From NCBI GenBank assembly GCA_038150305.1, contig JAYOTG010000004.1, forward strand, positions 54,949 to 118,948: 64,000 nt of DNA, read 5' to 3'. The notes beneath the pieces are model-generated. The model saw only the letters and a program-made list of their open reading frames with translations, was not told the origin of the DNA and did no database searches. This document shows positions 8,066 through 16,209 of this stretch, piece after piece. The stretch's first letter is position 1, and each line of letters begins with the position of its first letter. This stretch comes from MGIIa-L3 sp038150305 (GTDB lineage Archaea; Thermoplasmatota; Poseidoniia; Poseidoniales; Poseidoniaceae). Made by a program: the position numbers and the translations under genes.

Positions 8066-10162
8066 ATGAGCCGCGAGGGGGAGCCCCAAACCCCCGCGGA
8101 ACTCCCGCCTGAAGACGGCACGAGCAAGCTCGAAAAGGAACTGACCACCATCAGAAACCGTCGCTCGAAGGGTGACCGACGGCGCTTCCCCTCCGCCATC
8201 GAGGATTTCGTCCTGATTTCGGGCTTCATCTACGGCGCCTTCTACGCCTTGCTCATTTTCTCGATGTCCGGTGGCCTGCTTGGCACCTCCACCGCGCTGG
8301 ATCACGCAGCATCGAAGACCTTCTTGGACCCCAGCGGCGAGTGTCAGGAAGTCACCGACGAGCCTTGGATTCACATCTACCCCGACAACGACAACGAACG
8401 GTTCAGCATCGGCGTTTACAACCTGCCAAACGGCATCGCGACGGTGAACATGTCCCTCATCGCCATGGAGGTCCTCGGCGAAAACACGGATCGGCTGACG
8501 ACACAAGTCGAGGAGAATTACTTGATCGGCAGCAATGGCTCGCTCGGCACCGTGTTCAGCTTCCATCATTTGGCCCCTGGACCTTACGAATTGAGGGTCG
8601 TCGTGAACATGCAACCCCCAGAGGGCAGCGAGAACGGCACGACGGTGGAGGGCGATTGGCCCATCTCCAACGACCTGTCTGTTGAGCTGTCCAGTTCCAG
8701 CGCGACCTTGAGTTTCCTGCCCTTTGTGGACGATACGGACCACACCGAAGCCACCATACTCGAAGCCGGTCAACGTAACTGCTGGACCATGCCTCAACTT
8801 GGACGATGGGGCTTCGTCCTCATGGGCGCAGAACTTGGCGGTGGTCGTGAAACCGCGATGCTGACCGGCGGAGCGGCAGGGATCCCCGCGTGGTGGATGG
8901 CCTTCATCTCGCTCTCGCTCTCCGCCGTGAGCCTCTTGTTGCTCTACCCGCTGATGTACAAGGTCTACCATCAGGACACCGACGACATGCTCTCCAACAA
9001 GCACATCGAGCACGTGGTGAAAACGACGGTCAGCAAGGTTGCAACCCGTTTGCACATCACCATCGATTGGGAGGTGTACAAAGCCGAATCAAGGGAGTTG
9101 TCCATCGACATCATGGTGCCCTACGGCACCACGGAGAACACCCTTTCCGACAACAAGGACGTGCGCGCCGAAGTCCTGCGTGAACTGCTCGAGGAATTCT
9201 CGCTCTTCCGCGTCTTCAAGCCCGTCCAACTCACAGTACGCCCGGTGGACCACCAGGGCGTCGACCTCGATACGGGCATCGGATTTGGCGGCAGCACCGC
9301 GGATGAGGAGCAACCAGAGCGTCGCGACTACAGCGCCTTCTTCGGCGAACTGCACACCCTCGCCCGCGTCGAGGAAGAGGTTCGAGACAGCCTCGATCTG
9401 TTCTTCGCACGCCGAAACAACGTGACCATGGTCGGTGCGGTGGTCACCAGCGACGATCGCCACATCTTCGTCTCGACCGTGTACCGCCCGACCCTGCGGC
9501 TGGCTTTCTTCCGCTTCAAGACCACCACGGAAGAAGTGGAACAGGAACTCCGTGCGTTCATCTCTTCCCGCAACGAAGACCTGTTGCACAGCCAAGACCT
9601 CATCCTGAAGGTCCGCAACCAAGTCTCGACCCTCGCCGACCGCTCCGGTGCGGGGCGCGTGGAACAGTCTGCAAGCGACGACGAGCGCGTCGCGGCCGTC
9701 GCCCGTCAAGACGGACTGGGCGGGCGGGTGCTGCAAACAAAATTCGTCGGGGACCTGCTGTCCACGGTGGAATACACGGCCAACGAGAAGCGCGAATTCA
9801 TCAACAAATGGGGCTTCTGGGGCCTCATTCTCTTCGTTTGGATTCCGTTCATGGCCTCCGGCGTCATCGTGGGATCGATGCTCGGCATGCTTTCGCGCAT
9901 GAAGTTCATGCGCGTGCTGTGGGCGGTCGTCATCGGAGGTTCTGCAGCCTCGGTCACGTGGGCCTACACCGCAGACGGCATCATCCGCTTCATGCACGCC
10001 TACAAGTTGGAAGCGATGATACCCATCGCCATCGGCGTCTTCGTGCTCATCGCCTACCTCCACATGCGCTCGACCAAATCTCGCCGTCAAGCCGAGTTGT
10101 TCGAAGACACGCTGTTTGACAACTTCCACGCCGACCTGCACGCCAAGTACGGCACCGATTGA
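8066..10162 (+). CDS. Large membrane protein with a C-terminal small-multidrug-export-like domain
   Basis: From the ATG at 8066 (MSREGEP; an in-frame ATG exists at 8033) the product is 698 aa. A first TM segment (FVLISGFIYGAFYALLIF) is followed by an extracytoplasmic beta-rich region of about 190 residues, a second TM pair-like segment (WWMAFISLSLSAVSLLLLYPL), a large cytosolic region, and a C-terminal membrane block. That block (FINKWGFWGLILFVWIPF, GVIVGSMLGML, VVIGGSAASVTWAY) resembles the 'putative small multi-drug export protein' family PF06695. Function is unknown. It heads a run with mog (9 nt gap) and the dihydroorotase. Confidence 0.75.
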   Translation: MSREGEPQTPAELPPEDGTSKLEKELTTIRNRRSKGDRRRFPSAIEDFVLISGFIYGAFYALLIFSMSGGLLGTSTALDHAASKTFLDPSGECQEVTDEPWIHIYPDNDNERFSIGVYNLPNGIATVNMSLIAMEVLGENTDRLTTQVEENYLIGSNGSLGTVFSFHHLAPGPYELRVVVNMQPPEGSENGTTVEGDWPISNDLSVELSSSSATLSFLPFVDDTDHTEATILEAGQRNCWTMPQLGRWGFVLMGAELGGGRETAMLTGGAAGIPAWWMAFISLSLSAVSLLLLYPLMYKVYHQDTDDMLSNKHIEHVVKTTVSKVATRLHITIDWEVYKAESRELSIDIMVPYGTTENTLSDNKDVRAEVLRELLEEFSLFRVFKPVQLTVRPVDHQGVDLDTGIGFGGSTADEEQPERRDYSAFFGELHTLARVEEEVRDSLDLFFARRNNVTMVGAVVTSDDRHIFVSTVYRPTLRLAFFRFKTTTEEVEQELRAFISSRNEDLLHSQDLILKVRNQVSTLADRSGAGRVEQSASDDERVAAVARQDGLGGRVLQTKFVGDLLSTVEYTANEKREFINKWGFWGLILFVWIPFMASGVIVGSMLGMLSRMKFMRVLWAVVIGGSAASVTWAYTADGIIRFMHAYKLEAMIPIAIGVFVLIAYLHMRSTKSRRQAELFEDTLFDNFHADLHAKYGTD

Positions 10163-10171
10163 GGGCGCGTC

Positions 10172-10756
10172 ATGGACGAGGTGACCCTGCTTGACGGACG
10201 TGATGGGCACGTCGGCGAGTTCGCTCGCATCGGCATCGTAACCGTCTCGGACCGAGCGAGCGCGGGCGCCTACAAGGACGAAGGCGGACCGGCCATCCTT
10301 GGCTTCCTGCGAGAGGCAGTGGCCTCTCCTGTTGAGGCCCACTACCGCTGCGTGCCGGACGATGCGGACGCCATCGGTGCAGCCCTGATCGACCTGTGCG
10401 ATGAGGTAGGATGCGCAGTGGTGGTCACCACCGGCGGCACGGGACCGGCGGCCCGAGACGTGACGCCGGAAGCCACCGAAGCCGTGCTTGACCGCATCCT
10501 GCCCGGCTTCGGTGAACAAATGCGGGCCATCTCGCTCGCCTTTGTGCCGACAGCGATCCTGTCGCGCCAACTTGGCGGAACCCGAGGCTCATCGCTGGTG
10601 TTCAACCTGCCAGGTCGTCCGAAATCAATCCGGGAGACCATCGATGAAATCTGGCGCGCCGTCCCCTACGCGGTGGACCTCATCGGCGGACCGTACCTCG
10701 ACATGAACGACGACGTCTGCGATGCCTTCAGGCCAAAGTCCGCTCGGCGTCGCTGA
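10172..10756 (+). CDS. mog: Molybdopterin adenylyltransferase (MoaB/Mog family)
   Basis: The 194-residue protein matches MoaB/Mog in length and motifs: TVSDRASAGAYKDEGGP near the N-terminus, VVVTTGGTGPAARDVTPEAT binding molybdopterin, and GTRGSSLVFNLPGRPKSIRE near the C-terminus. The enzyme adenylates molybdopterin before insertion of molybdenum or tungsten. A likely client in this window is the aldehyde:ferredoxin oxidoreductase at 61415-63469, which uses a bis-pterin tungsten cofactor. The gene starts 9 nt after the upstream membrane-protein gene. Confidence 0.9.
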   Translation: MDEVTLLDGRDGHVGEFARIGIVTVSDRASAGAYKDEGGPAILGFLREAVASPVEAHYRCVPDDADAIGAALIDLCDEVGCAVVVTTGGTGPAARDVTPEATEAVLDRILPGFGEQMRAISLAFVPTAILSRQLGGTRGSSLVFNLPGRPKSIRETIDEIWRAVPYAVDLIGGPYLDMNDDVCDAFRPKSARRR

Positions 10757-10764
10757 ACACCTTC

Positions 10765-12210
10765 ATGGACTCCGTGCCTGAGCCTCAGCCCATGCAGGCA
10801 CGACGAGGCGACCTCCTCATCACTGGAGCCATGACGGTCTTCCCAGACGGAACCCGATTGGCGGACCTCCGCGTCGAGGCTGGCGTGATCACCGAGGTGG
10901 CCGTTGGCGGCGGGCTTGAACCGAAAGGCGGCGAAGAGATCCACCTTGACGGAGAAGGCTTGCACCTCATCCCTGGCGTCATCGACCCGCAAGTGCACTT
11001 CCGTGAACCCGGCCAACCCGAAAAGGAGGACCTGGCAAGCGGAAGTTGTGCTGGCGTCAGCGGTGGCGTGACCGCCTTCCTCGACATGCCAAACAACCAC
11101 CCTGCGGCCACCACCGTGCCCTCCATCGAAGCAAAAATCGCGAGTGCAGGAGCCACGGCCATCTCCCATCACGGCTTCTTCATCGGCGCAACACCGGACA
11201 ACCTCGAGGACCTGCAGGAGGCCGTGGGCACGCCGGACGAGCCCATTGCCCGTCCCGGCATCTGCGGCATCAAGATCTTCATGGGCAGCTCCACGGGTTC
11301 GCTCCTGGTCAGCGAGGAGGGCGCCCTGGACCGCATCTTCGAGGGGACCGCCGGACTCATCGCCGTGCATGCCGAGGACGAGGACCGCCTGATTTCACGA
11401 AAAGAGGAATTCGAGGGACGCACCGACATGGCCGCCCACGCCGAATGGCGCGACGACGTGACGGCGCTTCTGGCGACCCAACTGGCCGTCGGCTTGGCGA
11501 CCACGCACCACCACCGCTTGCACATCCTCCACCTGACCTCGGGCATCGAAGCCGACTGGCTGGCCGGCCGAACATCGCACCCTGGCGAAGAGGGTGATGG
11601 ACCGTGCATCACGGTGGAAACCCTGCCGCAGCACCTGACTTTCGACGAAACGGACGTGGAGCGGCAGGGCACGCGCCTGAAGATGAATCCACCCATCCGG
11701 TACGCCAAGGACCGCGAGACCCTGTGGTCTCGGCTCAACGACGGCACGATCATGTGCATGGCCACCGACCACGCGCCCCACACCTTGGAGGCCAAGGCGC
11801 TTGGATTCCCGAAGGCCCCATCTGGCATGCCGGGCGTCGAAACCTCCCTCCCGGTGATGCTGACCCACGCCGCAAAGGGCCGCTGCACGGTGGAAGACGT
11901 CGTCCGCTGGATGTGCGCCAACGTTGCAGATTGTTATCAGATGGTGGGCAAGGGCCGGATTGAGGTCGGCGCTGACGCCGACCTTGTGCTCGTGGACATG
12001 GTGACCCAGCGGACGGTGGACGACGCCAACGCATGGAGCCGGGTCGGGTGGAACCCCTTCCACGGACGCAGCCTGGTTGGATGGCCGTCCTGGACCATTG
12101 TGGATGGTGTTCCCGTGTTCGAGCGCAGCGAGAGGACCGGCGACAAGGGCGAGGTGCTGGTGGCACCCGGTGAGACCGGACGCGCCCTGGTCATGCTTCC
12201 ATGGGCGTGA
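10765..12210 (+). CDS. pyrC: Dihydroorotase (class I amidohydrolase)
   Basis: The 481-residue amidohydrolase closes carbamoyl-aspartate to dihydroorotate in pyrimidine synthesis. It has IPGVIDPQVHFREPG near residues 69-83, GVTAFLDMPNNHPA, the Lys-containing GIKIFMGSSTG (candidate carboxylated lysine), the HILHLTSG His motif and ATDHAPHT. In the first metal motif Gln76 stands where most family members have the first His of HxH; I recall the same DxQVHFREP form in Bacteroidetes dihydroorotases. Start at 10765 is assumed; an ATG at 10792 is an alternative. An allantoinase or hydantoinase role is less likely. Confidence 0.87.
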   Translation: MDSVPEPQPMQARRGDLLITGAMTVFPDGTRLADLRVEAGVITEVAVGGGLEPKGGEEIHLDGEGLHLIPGVIDPQVHFREPGQPEKEDLASGSCAGVSGGVTAFLDMPNNHPAATTVPSIEAKIASAGATAISHHGFFIGATPDNLEDLQEAVGTPDEPIARPGICGIKIFMGSSTGSLLVSEEGALDRIFEGTAGLIAVHAEDEDRLISRKEEFEGRTDMAAHAEWRDDVTALLATQLAVGLATTHHHRLHILHLTSGIEADWLAGRTSHPGEEGDGPCITVETLPQHLTFDETDVERQGTRLKMNPPIRYAKDRETLWSRLNDGTIMCMATDHAPHTLEAKALGFPKAPSGMPGVETSLPVMLTHAAKGRCTVEDVVRWMCANVADCYQMVGKGRIEVGADADLVLVDMVTQRTVDDANAWSRVGWNPFHGRSLVGWPSWTIVDGVPVFERSERTGDKGEVLVAPGETGRALVMLPWA

Positions 12211-12220
12211 ACTTGTCACG

Positions 12221-12238
12221 GAACGGTTGAAACCGTTC
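12221..12238. promoter_or_regulatory. Perfect 8-bp inverted repeat between pyrC and the GT4 gene
   Basis: GAACGGTT-GA-AACCGTTC is a perfect palindrome with a 2-nt centre in the 42-nt gap after pyrC and 15 nt before the GT4 start. It could be a dimeric-regulator operator or a hairpin (7-bp stem, 4-nt loop) ending the pyrC transcript; no U-tract follows, which weakens the terminator reading. Confidence 0.45.
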
Positions 12239-12252
12239 AGCCCTTCACCGTC

Positions 12253-13485
12253 ATGGGGAGAGTTGTGCACATCGTGATGTTGGCCGGTGAATATCCACCC
12301 CGCTGGGGCGGGATGGCCACCACCATCTACCACCTCACGGCCGAACTGGCCTCATGCGGTCACAACGTCACCATCATCACCCGCAAGGGAACGGGGGATG
12401 CACCGCCCATCTCAGGCGTTCGCATCATCGGCGTTCCTTGGCTCAAAGCACCCATGGCGTTTACGCGCTCCTTTGGCCGTCATGCCCTGCGGGCGCTGCT
12501 TCGGCTTCATGCCGAAGATCCAGTCGACGTCGTTCACGTCCACACGCCCCTCATCGCATGGACGCGTGGGCAATTTGACCGATGCCACCGTGAGGTGGCG
12601 CCAACCGTCACGACCCTGCATGGCTCTTGGATCGGTGAGCGCGAAGGGCTCCTCATGGCACGACGACAGCGCGAGCCGGCTGCGATTGCGAACCCGAACG
12701 ATTTGGCCATCCTCCTCACCGCCAAGGCCTACGCACGCTACGAACAAGCCGCCCTTGAGAAGAGCACCTGTGTGGCCATCTCCGCCTTCAGCCGTCAGGA
12801 GTTCATCGATGCCTATCGCCCGCCTGAAGGGTGGTCCTGCGAGGTCATCCATTGGGGCATCGACACGGAGATGTTCCATCCCCGCCCAGAGCGAACCGAT
12901 GAAGCCCTGGCGCTTCGCTCAACCCTGCAGGTGCCCGAAGGGCACCGCCTGCTCCTTGCCGTCGGCCGCCTGGCCGCCCGGAAGGGGTATGCGACGCTGA
13001 TCGACGGCTTTGCCGCCCTTCGCAGCCGGCGGCAGGACGTCCATCTCGCCATCGTCGGCCGCGGCCACCTCAAGGCCCGTCTCCTCCGCCACGCCGCGAA
13101 GCGTGGGGTTGCGGATGCGGTGCACATCGAATCCAGCCTCCCCTTCGAAGCCTTGGCCGACGCCTACCGAGCCGCTGACTTGGTGGTGTTTCCCTCCCTC
13201 TACGAAGGCTTGGGGATGATTCCCATCGAAGCCATGGCCTCAGGCACGCCGGTCATCACCGTCGATCATGGTCCGATGCCCGAAACGGTGGACAGCAGCA
13301 CGGGTGCCCTGTACACTGTCGGTGACCACGACGCCTTCGCGCGCATCGTTGACGAGGAACTGTCCGACACGGCGCGGTTGCAAGCGAAAGGCGAGGCGGG
13401 CCGTGCGAAAGTGCTGGACCGCTTTACGATGGCACGTGAGGTCGAGGCTTACCTCGAAGCCTACGGCCGCGCGATGGCCGAGTGA
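12253..13485 (+). CDS. GT4-family glycosyltransferase
   Basis: The 410-residue protein has the two Rossmann halves of GT-B enzymes. The N-terminal glycine-rich loop is GEYPPRWGGMATTIYHL; the nucleotide-sugar half contains LLLAVGRLAARKGYATLIDGF, the acceptor His region, and the retaining-enzyme signature EGLGMIPIEAMASGTPVI with its Glu-x7-Glu pair. It probably transfers a sugar from a nucleotide donor to a lipid or glycan on the cytoplasmic face. Acceptor and sugar cannot be read from sequence. It converges with the M32 carboxypeptidase gene (9 nt gap). Confidence 0.9.
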   Translation: MGRVVHIVMLAGEYPPRWGGMATTIYHLTAELASCGHNVTIITRKGTGDAPPISGVRIIGVPWLKAPMAFTRSFGRHALRALLRLHAEDPVDVVHVHTPLIAWTRGQFDRCHREVAPTVTTLHGSWIGEREGLLMARRQREPAAIANPNDLAILLTAKAYARYEQAALEKSTCVAISAFSRQEFIDAYRPPEGWSCEVIHWGIDTEMFHPRPERTDEALALRSTLQVPEGHRLLLAVGRLAARKGYATLIDGFAALRSRRQDVHLAIVGRGHLKARLLRHAAKRGVADAVHIESSLPFEALADAYRAADLVVFPSLYEGLGMIPIEAMASGTPVITVDHGPMPETVDSSTGALYTVGDHDAFARIVDEELSDTARLQAKGEAGRAKVLDRFTMAREVEAYLEAYGRAMAE

Positions 13486-13494
13486 ACGTGCCGA

Positions 13495-14991
13495 TCAAAG
13501 GCCGTACAAACGGCTGTACTTGCTCTTGATGTAGCGCAGGAACGCCGCCGCAGTCGGCGGTGCGCCGGTCGCTTCTTCGATGAGCGCAGGAGGCAACAAC
13601 AGGCTTCCACGCTCATGGATGCGCGCCTTGAGCCACGCCAAGGGCGCGCTCCAATCCCCGCCTCGAATGAGAGCGTCCATGTCTCCGAGATCGTCGTTCA
13701 TGGCCTCCAAAAGCTGAGCGGCGTAGAGGTTGCCAAGCGTGTACGTGGGGAAATAACCGAAGGCACCCATCGACCAGTGAATGTCCTGAAGGCAGCCCAA
13801 CCGGTCTTCCTTGACCTCAAGCCCGAACCACTCGCGCATCATGCTGTTCCACACCTGCGGCAAGTCCGCAATGCTCAGGTCGCCCTCGAACATCAGCTTC
13901 TCAATCTCATACCTAATCATGATGTGGAGGTTGTAGGTGACCTCGTCGGCTTCCACACGGATGAAGCCCGGTTCGACCTTGTTGGCGATGAGGTTCATCG
14001 CGGCCGAATCGAGGACCGGGATCTGTGGGAAGGCCTCGTGGAACCAAGGCCCCACAACGTTCCAGAAGGCTTCGGTGCGGCCAACTTGGTTCTCCCAAAA
14101 TCGGGACTGTGACTCGTGAACACCCAAAGAAATCGCTTCACCTCGAGGGGTCCGTTGGAAGGCCTCAGGCAAGCCCTGCTCGTAGAGCGCGTGACCGGTT
14201 TCGTGCATCACGGCGTACAAACACGAGAAGGGGTCGGCCTCGTCAAAACGCGTGGTGAACCGCGTGTCGCCTGGCCAAAGGCCAGCGGAAAAGGGGTGGG
14301 CGGACGCGTCCATGCGTCCTGCGTCGAAATCGAAACCCATGGCTCGGCTGACGCGTTCGCAAAAGGCGACTTGATCGGCCACTGGGAAGCGTGCACCCTC
14401 CGGCAAGGTCGGGACATCGCGTGCGGCCGTGGCTTCGGTGATGCGGGCCAACAAGGGCACGAGGTGCGCCTTGAGTTCGGCGAACATCGGGTCGTACCCA
14501 GCCATGGTTGACCCAATCTCGTATTCGTCCAGCAGCGCGTCGTAGGTCGGCCCTTCATGCCCAAGCAGGCGAACGCGCTCCTTCGTCATCGAAAGAAGGG
14601 TCTCGAGGTGTGGTGCGAAGGCCGCAAAGTCAGAGGCCGCACGCGCGTCCTGCCACGCGCCTTGAGCGAGGCTTCGGGTGCGTGCAAAATCCGAAACAAA
14701 GGCTTCGGGAAGCAAGACGGCGCGGTCGCGACGCCGGGTCATTTCCCGAACGGTCGCCGCGAGGTCCGCGTCGTGTTCAGCCTCATCCTGCACCGCTTCG
14801 AGCAAGGCGCAGAAGGATTCGGACACCAAGCGGCGGTGCGATTCTGCGGCCAGCCAAGCCAGCACGTCGGAGCGAGCCGCAGCACCCTTGCGTGGCATCA
14901 GGGTTTCACGGTCCCAGCCGAGGTGCCCCTGAATGGAGCCGATTCGAGCGAGGTCGTGCACACGGTCAAGGAAGGCCTGAGCGGCGGTCAT
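13495..14991 (-). CDS. M32 family metallocarboxypeptidase (carboxypeptidase Taq)
   Basis: The 498-residue protein matches carboxypeptidase Taq in length. The zinc-binding HETGH lies in AVMHETGHALYEQGLP, and the third ligand Glu is in GVHESQSRFWENQVGR, both hallmark M32 motifs; the C-terminus has the YFPTYTLGNLYAAQLL segment. M32 enzymes remove C-terminal residues from peptides in the cytoplasm. No signal peptide is visible. It is divergent from the M29-like gene with 87 nt between. Confidence 0.94.
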   Translation of the reverse strand: MTAAQAFLDRVHDLARIGSIQGHLGWDRETLMPRKGAAARSDVLAWLAAESHRRLVSESFCALLEAVQDEAEHDADLAATVREMTRRRDRAVLLPEAFVSDFARTRSLAQGAWQDARAASDFAAFAPHLETLLSMTKERVRLLGHEGPTYDALLDEYEIGSTMAGYDPMFAELKAHLVPLLARITEATAARDVPTLPEGARFPVADQVAFCERVSRAMGFDFDAGRMDASAHPFSAGLWPGDTRFTTRFDEADPFSCLYAVMHETGHALYEQGLPEAFQRTPRGEAISLGVHESQSRFWENQVGRTEAFWNVVGPWFHEAFPQIPVLDSAAMNLIANKVEPGFIRVEADEVTYNLHIMIRYEIEKLMFEGDLSIADLPQVWNSMMREWFGLEVKEDRLGCLQDIHWSMGAFGYFPTYTLGNLYAAQLLEAMNDDLGDMDALIRGGDWSAPLAWLKARIHERGSLLLPPALIEEATGAPPTAAAFLRYIKSKYSRLYGL

Positions 14992-15078
14992 GCCCCTCGG
15001 TCGCGTGCATGCTGCTCAAGGCTTGCGATGGCCTGATGTTCGCCACATGTTCAAGACCGCTGAGGTCCACGGGCAGGC

Positions 15079-16209
15079 ATGGTCCTCCCGTTCCGGCGCC
15101 GTTCCTCGGAGGAGGAACCCGCCCCGAAGGACGAGGACGAAGACCTCGAGGCGATCCTCGAAGCGGTTTCCGACGTCCCTGACGAGGACGACCAGACCTC
15201 ACCGTCGCCCGCATCGGAGCATGCAGACCTCGACCTTGCCGCAAGCGCGCTGACCGTGGTCACCACGTGCATGGACGTCCGTCGTAACGAGAACGTCCTC
15301 ATCGTCTGCGACCCGACGACGGCAGAGGTGGGTGCGGCCCTGCACGAAGCAGCCATGACCCGTTCGGATCGCGTCCTGCTGATGCTGATGCCCAAGGGCC
15401 GGCACCACGGCCAGGAGCCACCTGCTCCCGTGGCCACCTTGATGCGGCAACAGCAGGTGGTCATCGCCCCCACGCGCTACTCGCTGACCCACACCCGAGC
15501 GGTCCGCACGGCCCTTGCCGATGGAGCACGCATCGTGACGATGCCTGGCATGACCGCTGAGATGTTCCAAGGTGGCGGGATGTCGGCCGACTTCGCGTTG
15601 GTGAAGCAACGCATTGCACGGCTTCCGAGCCGATTGAGGCGGAGGCGTATCGTGAACGTGCGTTCCGACAATGGAACAGAGCTCACCTTCGAGGTGGCAT
15701 GGCGCGAATGGAATTTCGATGACAACGGGATTTGCAACCGGCCGAAGATGGTCATGAACCTCCCCGCTGGAAAGGTGTTCATCATGCCCCGCGAGGGGAC
15801 GATGAACGGCCGCTTGGTCATGGACGGCAGTTGGGAAGGCACCCTGATCGACGAGCCGGTGACCTTGGACATCGAACAAGGCGTCATCGCGTCCATCACC
15901 GGGGGAGACATGGCCAGCCGCATCAGGAAGGAGTTTCAAGACGCGGCAGAGCCCTTGCGTCAAAAGGACCAGGACGTTGCAGGCACGGTGGCGGAATTCG
16001 GCTTTGGCATGAACCCAGCTGCTACCCTGACGGGCAGCGTCCTCGAGGACGAAAAGTGCCTCGGGACCTGCTACTTCATGTTCGGAGACAACACGGCTGG
16101 AGGCGGAACGAATCGCGTGGGCTTCACCCTCTCAGGCGTTATGAAGGCTCCATCGGTTTGGTTGGACGATGAGCTCCTGCTCGAGAAAGGCGCCTTCGTC
16201 GAAGAGTGA
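15079..16209 (+). CDS. M29-like aminopeptidase homologue, metal ligands apparently lost
   Basis: The 376-residue protein aligns by eye with archaeal aminopeptidase T/AmpS (COG2309) over its length: NLPAGKVFIMPREGTMNG, EFGFGMNPAATLTGSVLEDEKCLGT and MFGDNTAGGGTN are family landmarks. Several positions expected to bind the two metals differ: PAGE is PAGK, the His before the (A/F)xGDN landmark is Tyr (CYFMFGDN), and HLDG is TLSG. The Glu in AEFGFGMNP remains. It may be a non-catalytic or altered homologue. The first 50 residues are acidic, Ser/Pro-rich and probably disordered. It abuts the next gene's stop codon exactly. Confidence 0.75.
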   Translation: MVLPFRRRSSEEEPAPKDEDEDLEAILEAVSDVPDEDDQTSPSPASEHADLDLAASALTVVTTCMDVRRNENVLIVCDPTTAEVGAALHEAAMTRSDRVLLMLMPKGRHHGQEPPAPVATLMRQQQVVIAPTRYSLTHTRAVRTALADGARIVTMPGMTAEMFQGGGMSADFALVKQRIARLPSRLRRRRIVNVRSDNGTELTFEVAWREWNFDDNGICNRPKMVMNLPAGKVFIMPREGTMNGRLVMDGSWEGTLIDEPVTLDIEQGVIASITGGDMASRIRKEFQDAAEPLRQKDQDVAGTVAEFGFGMNPAATLTGSVLEDEKCLGTCYFMFGDNTAGGGTNRVGFTLSGVMKAPSVWLDDELLLEKGAFVEE

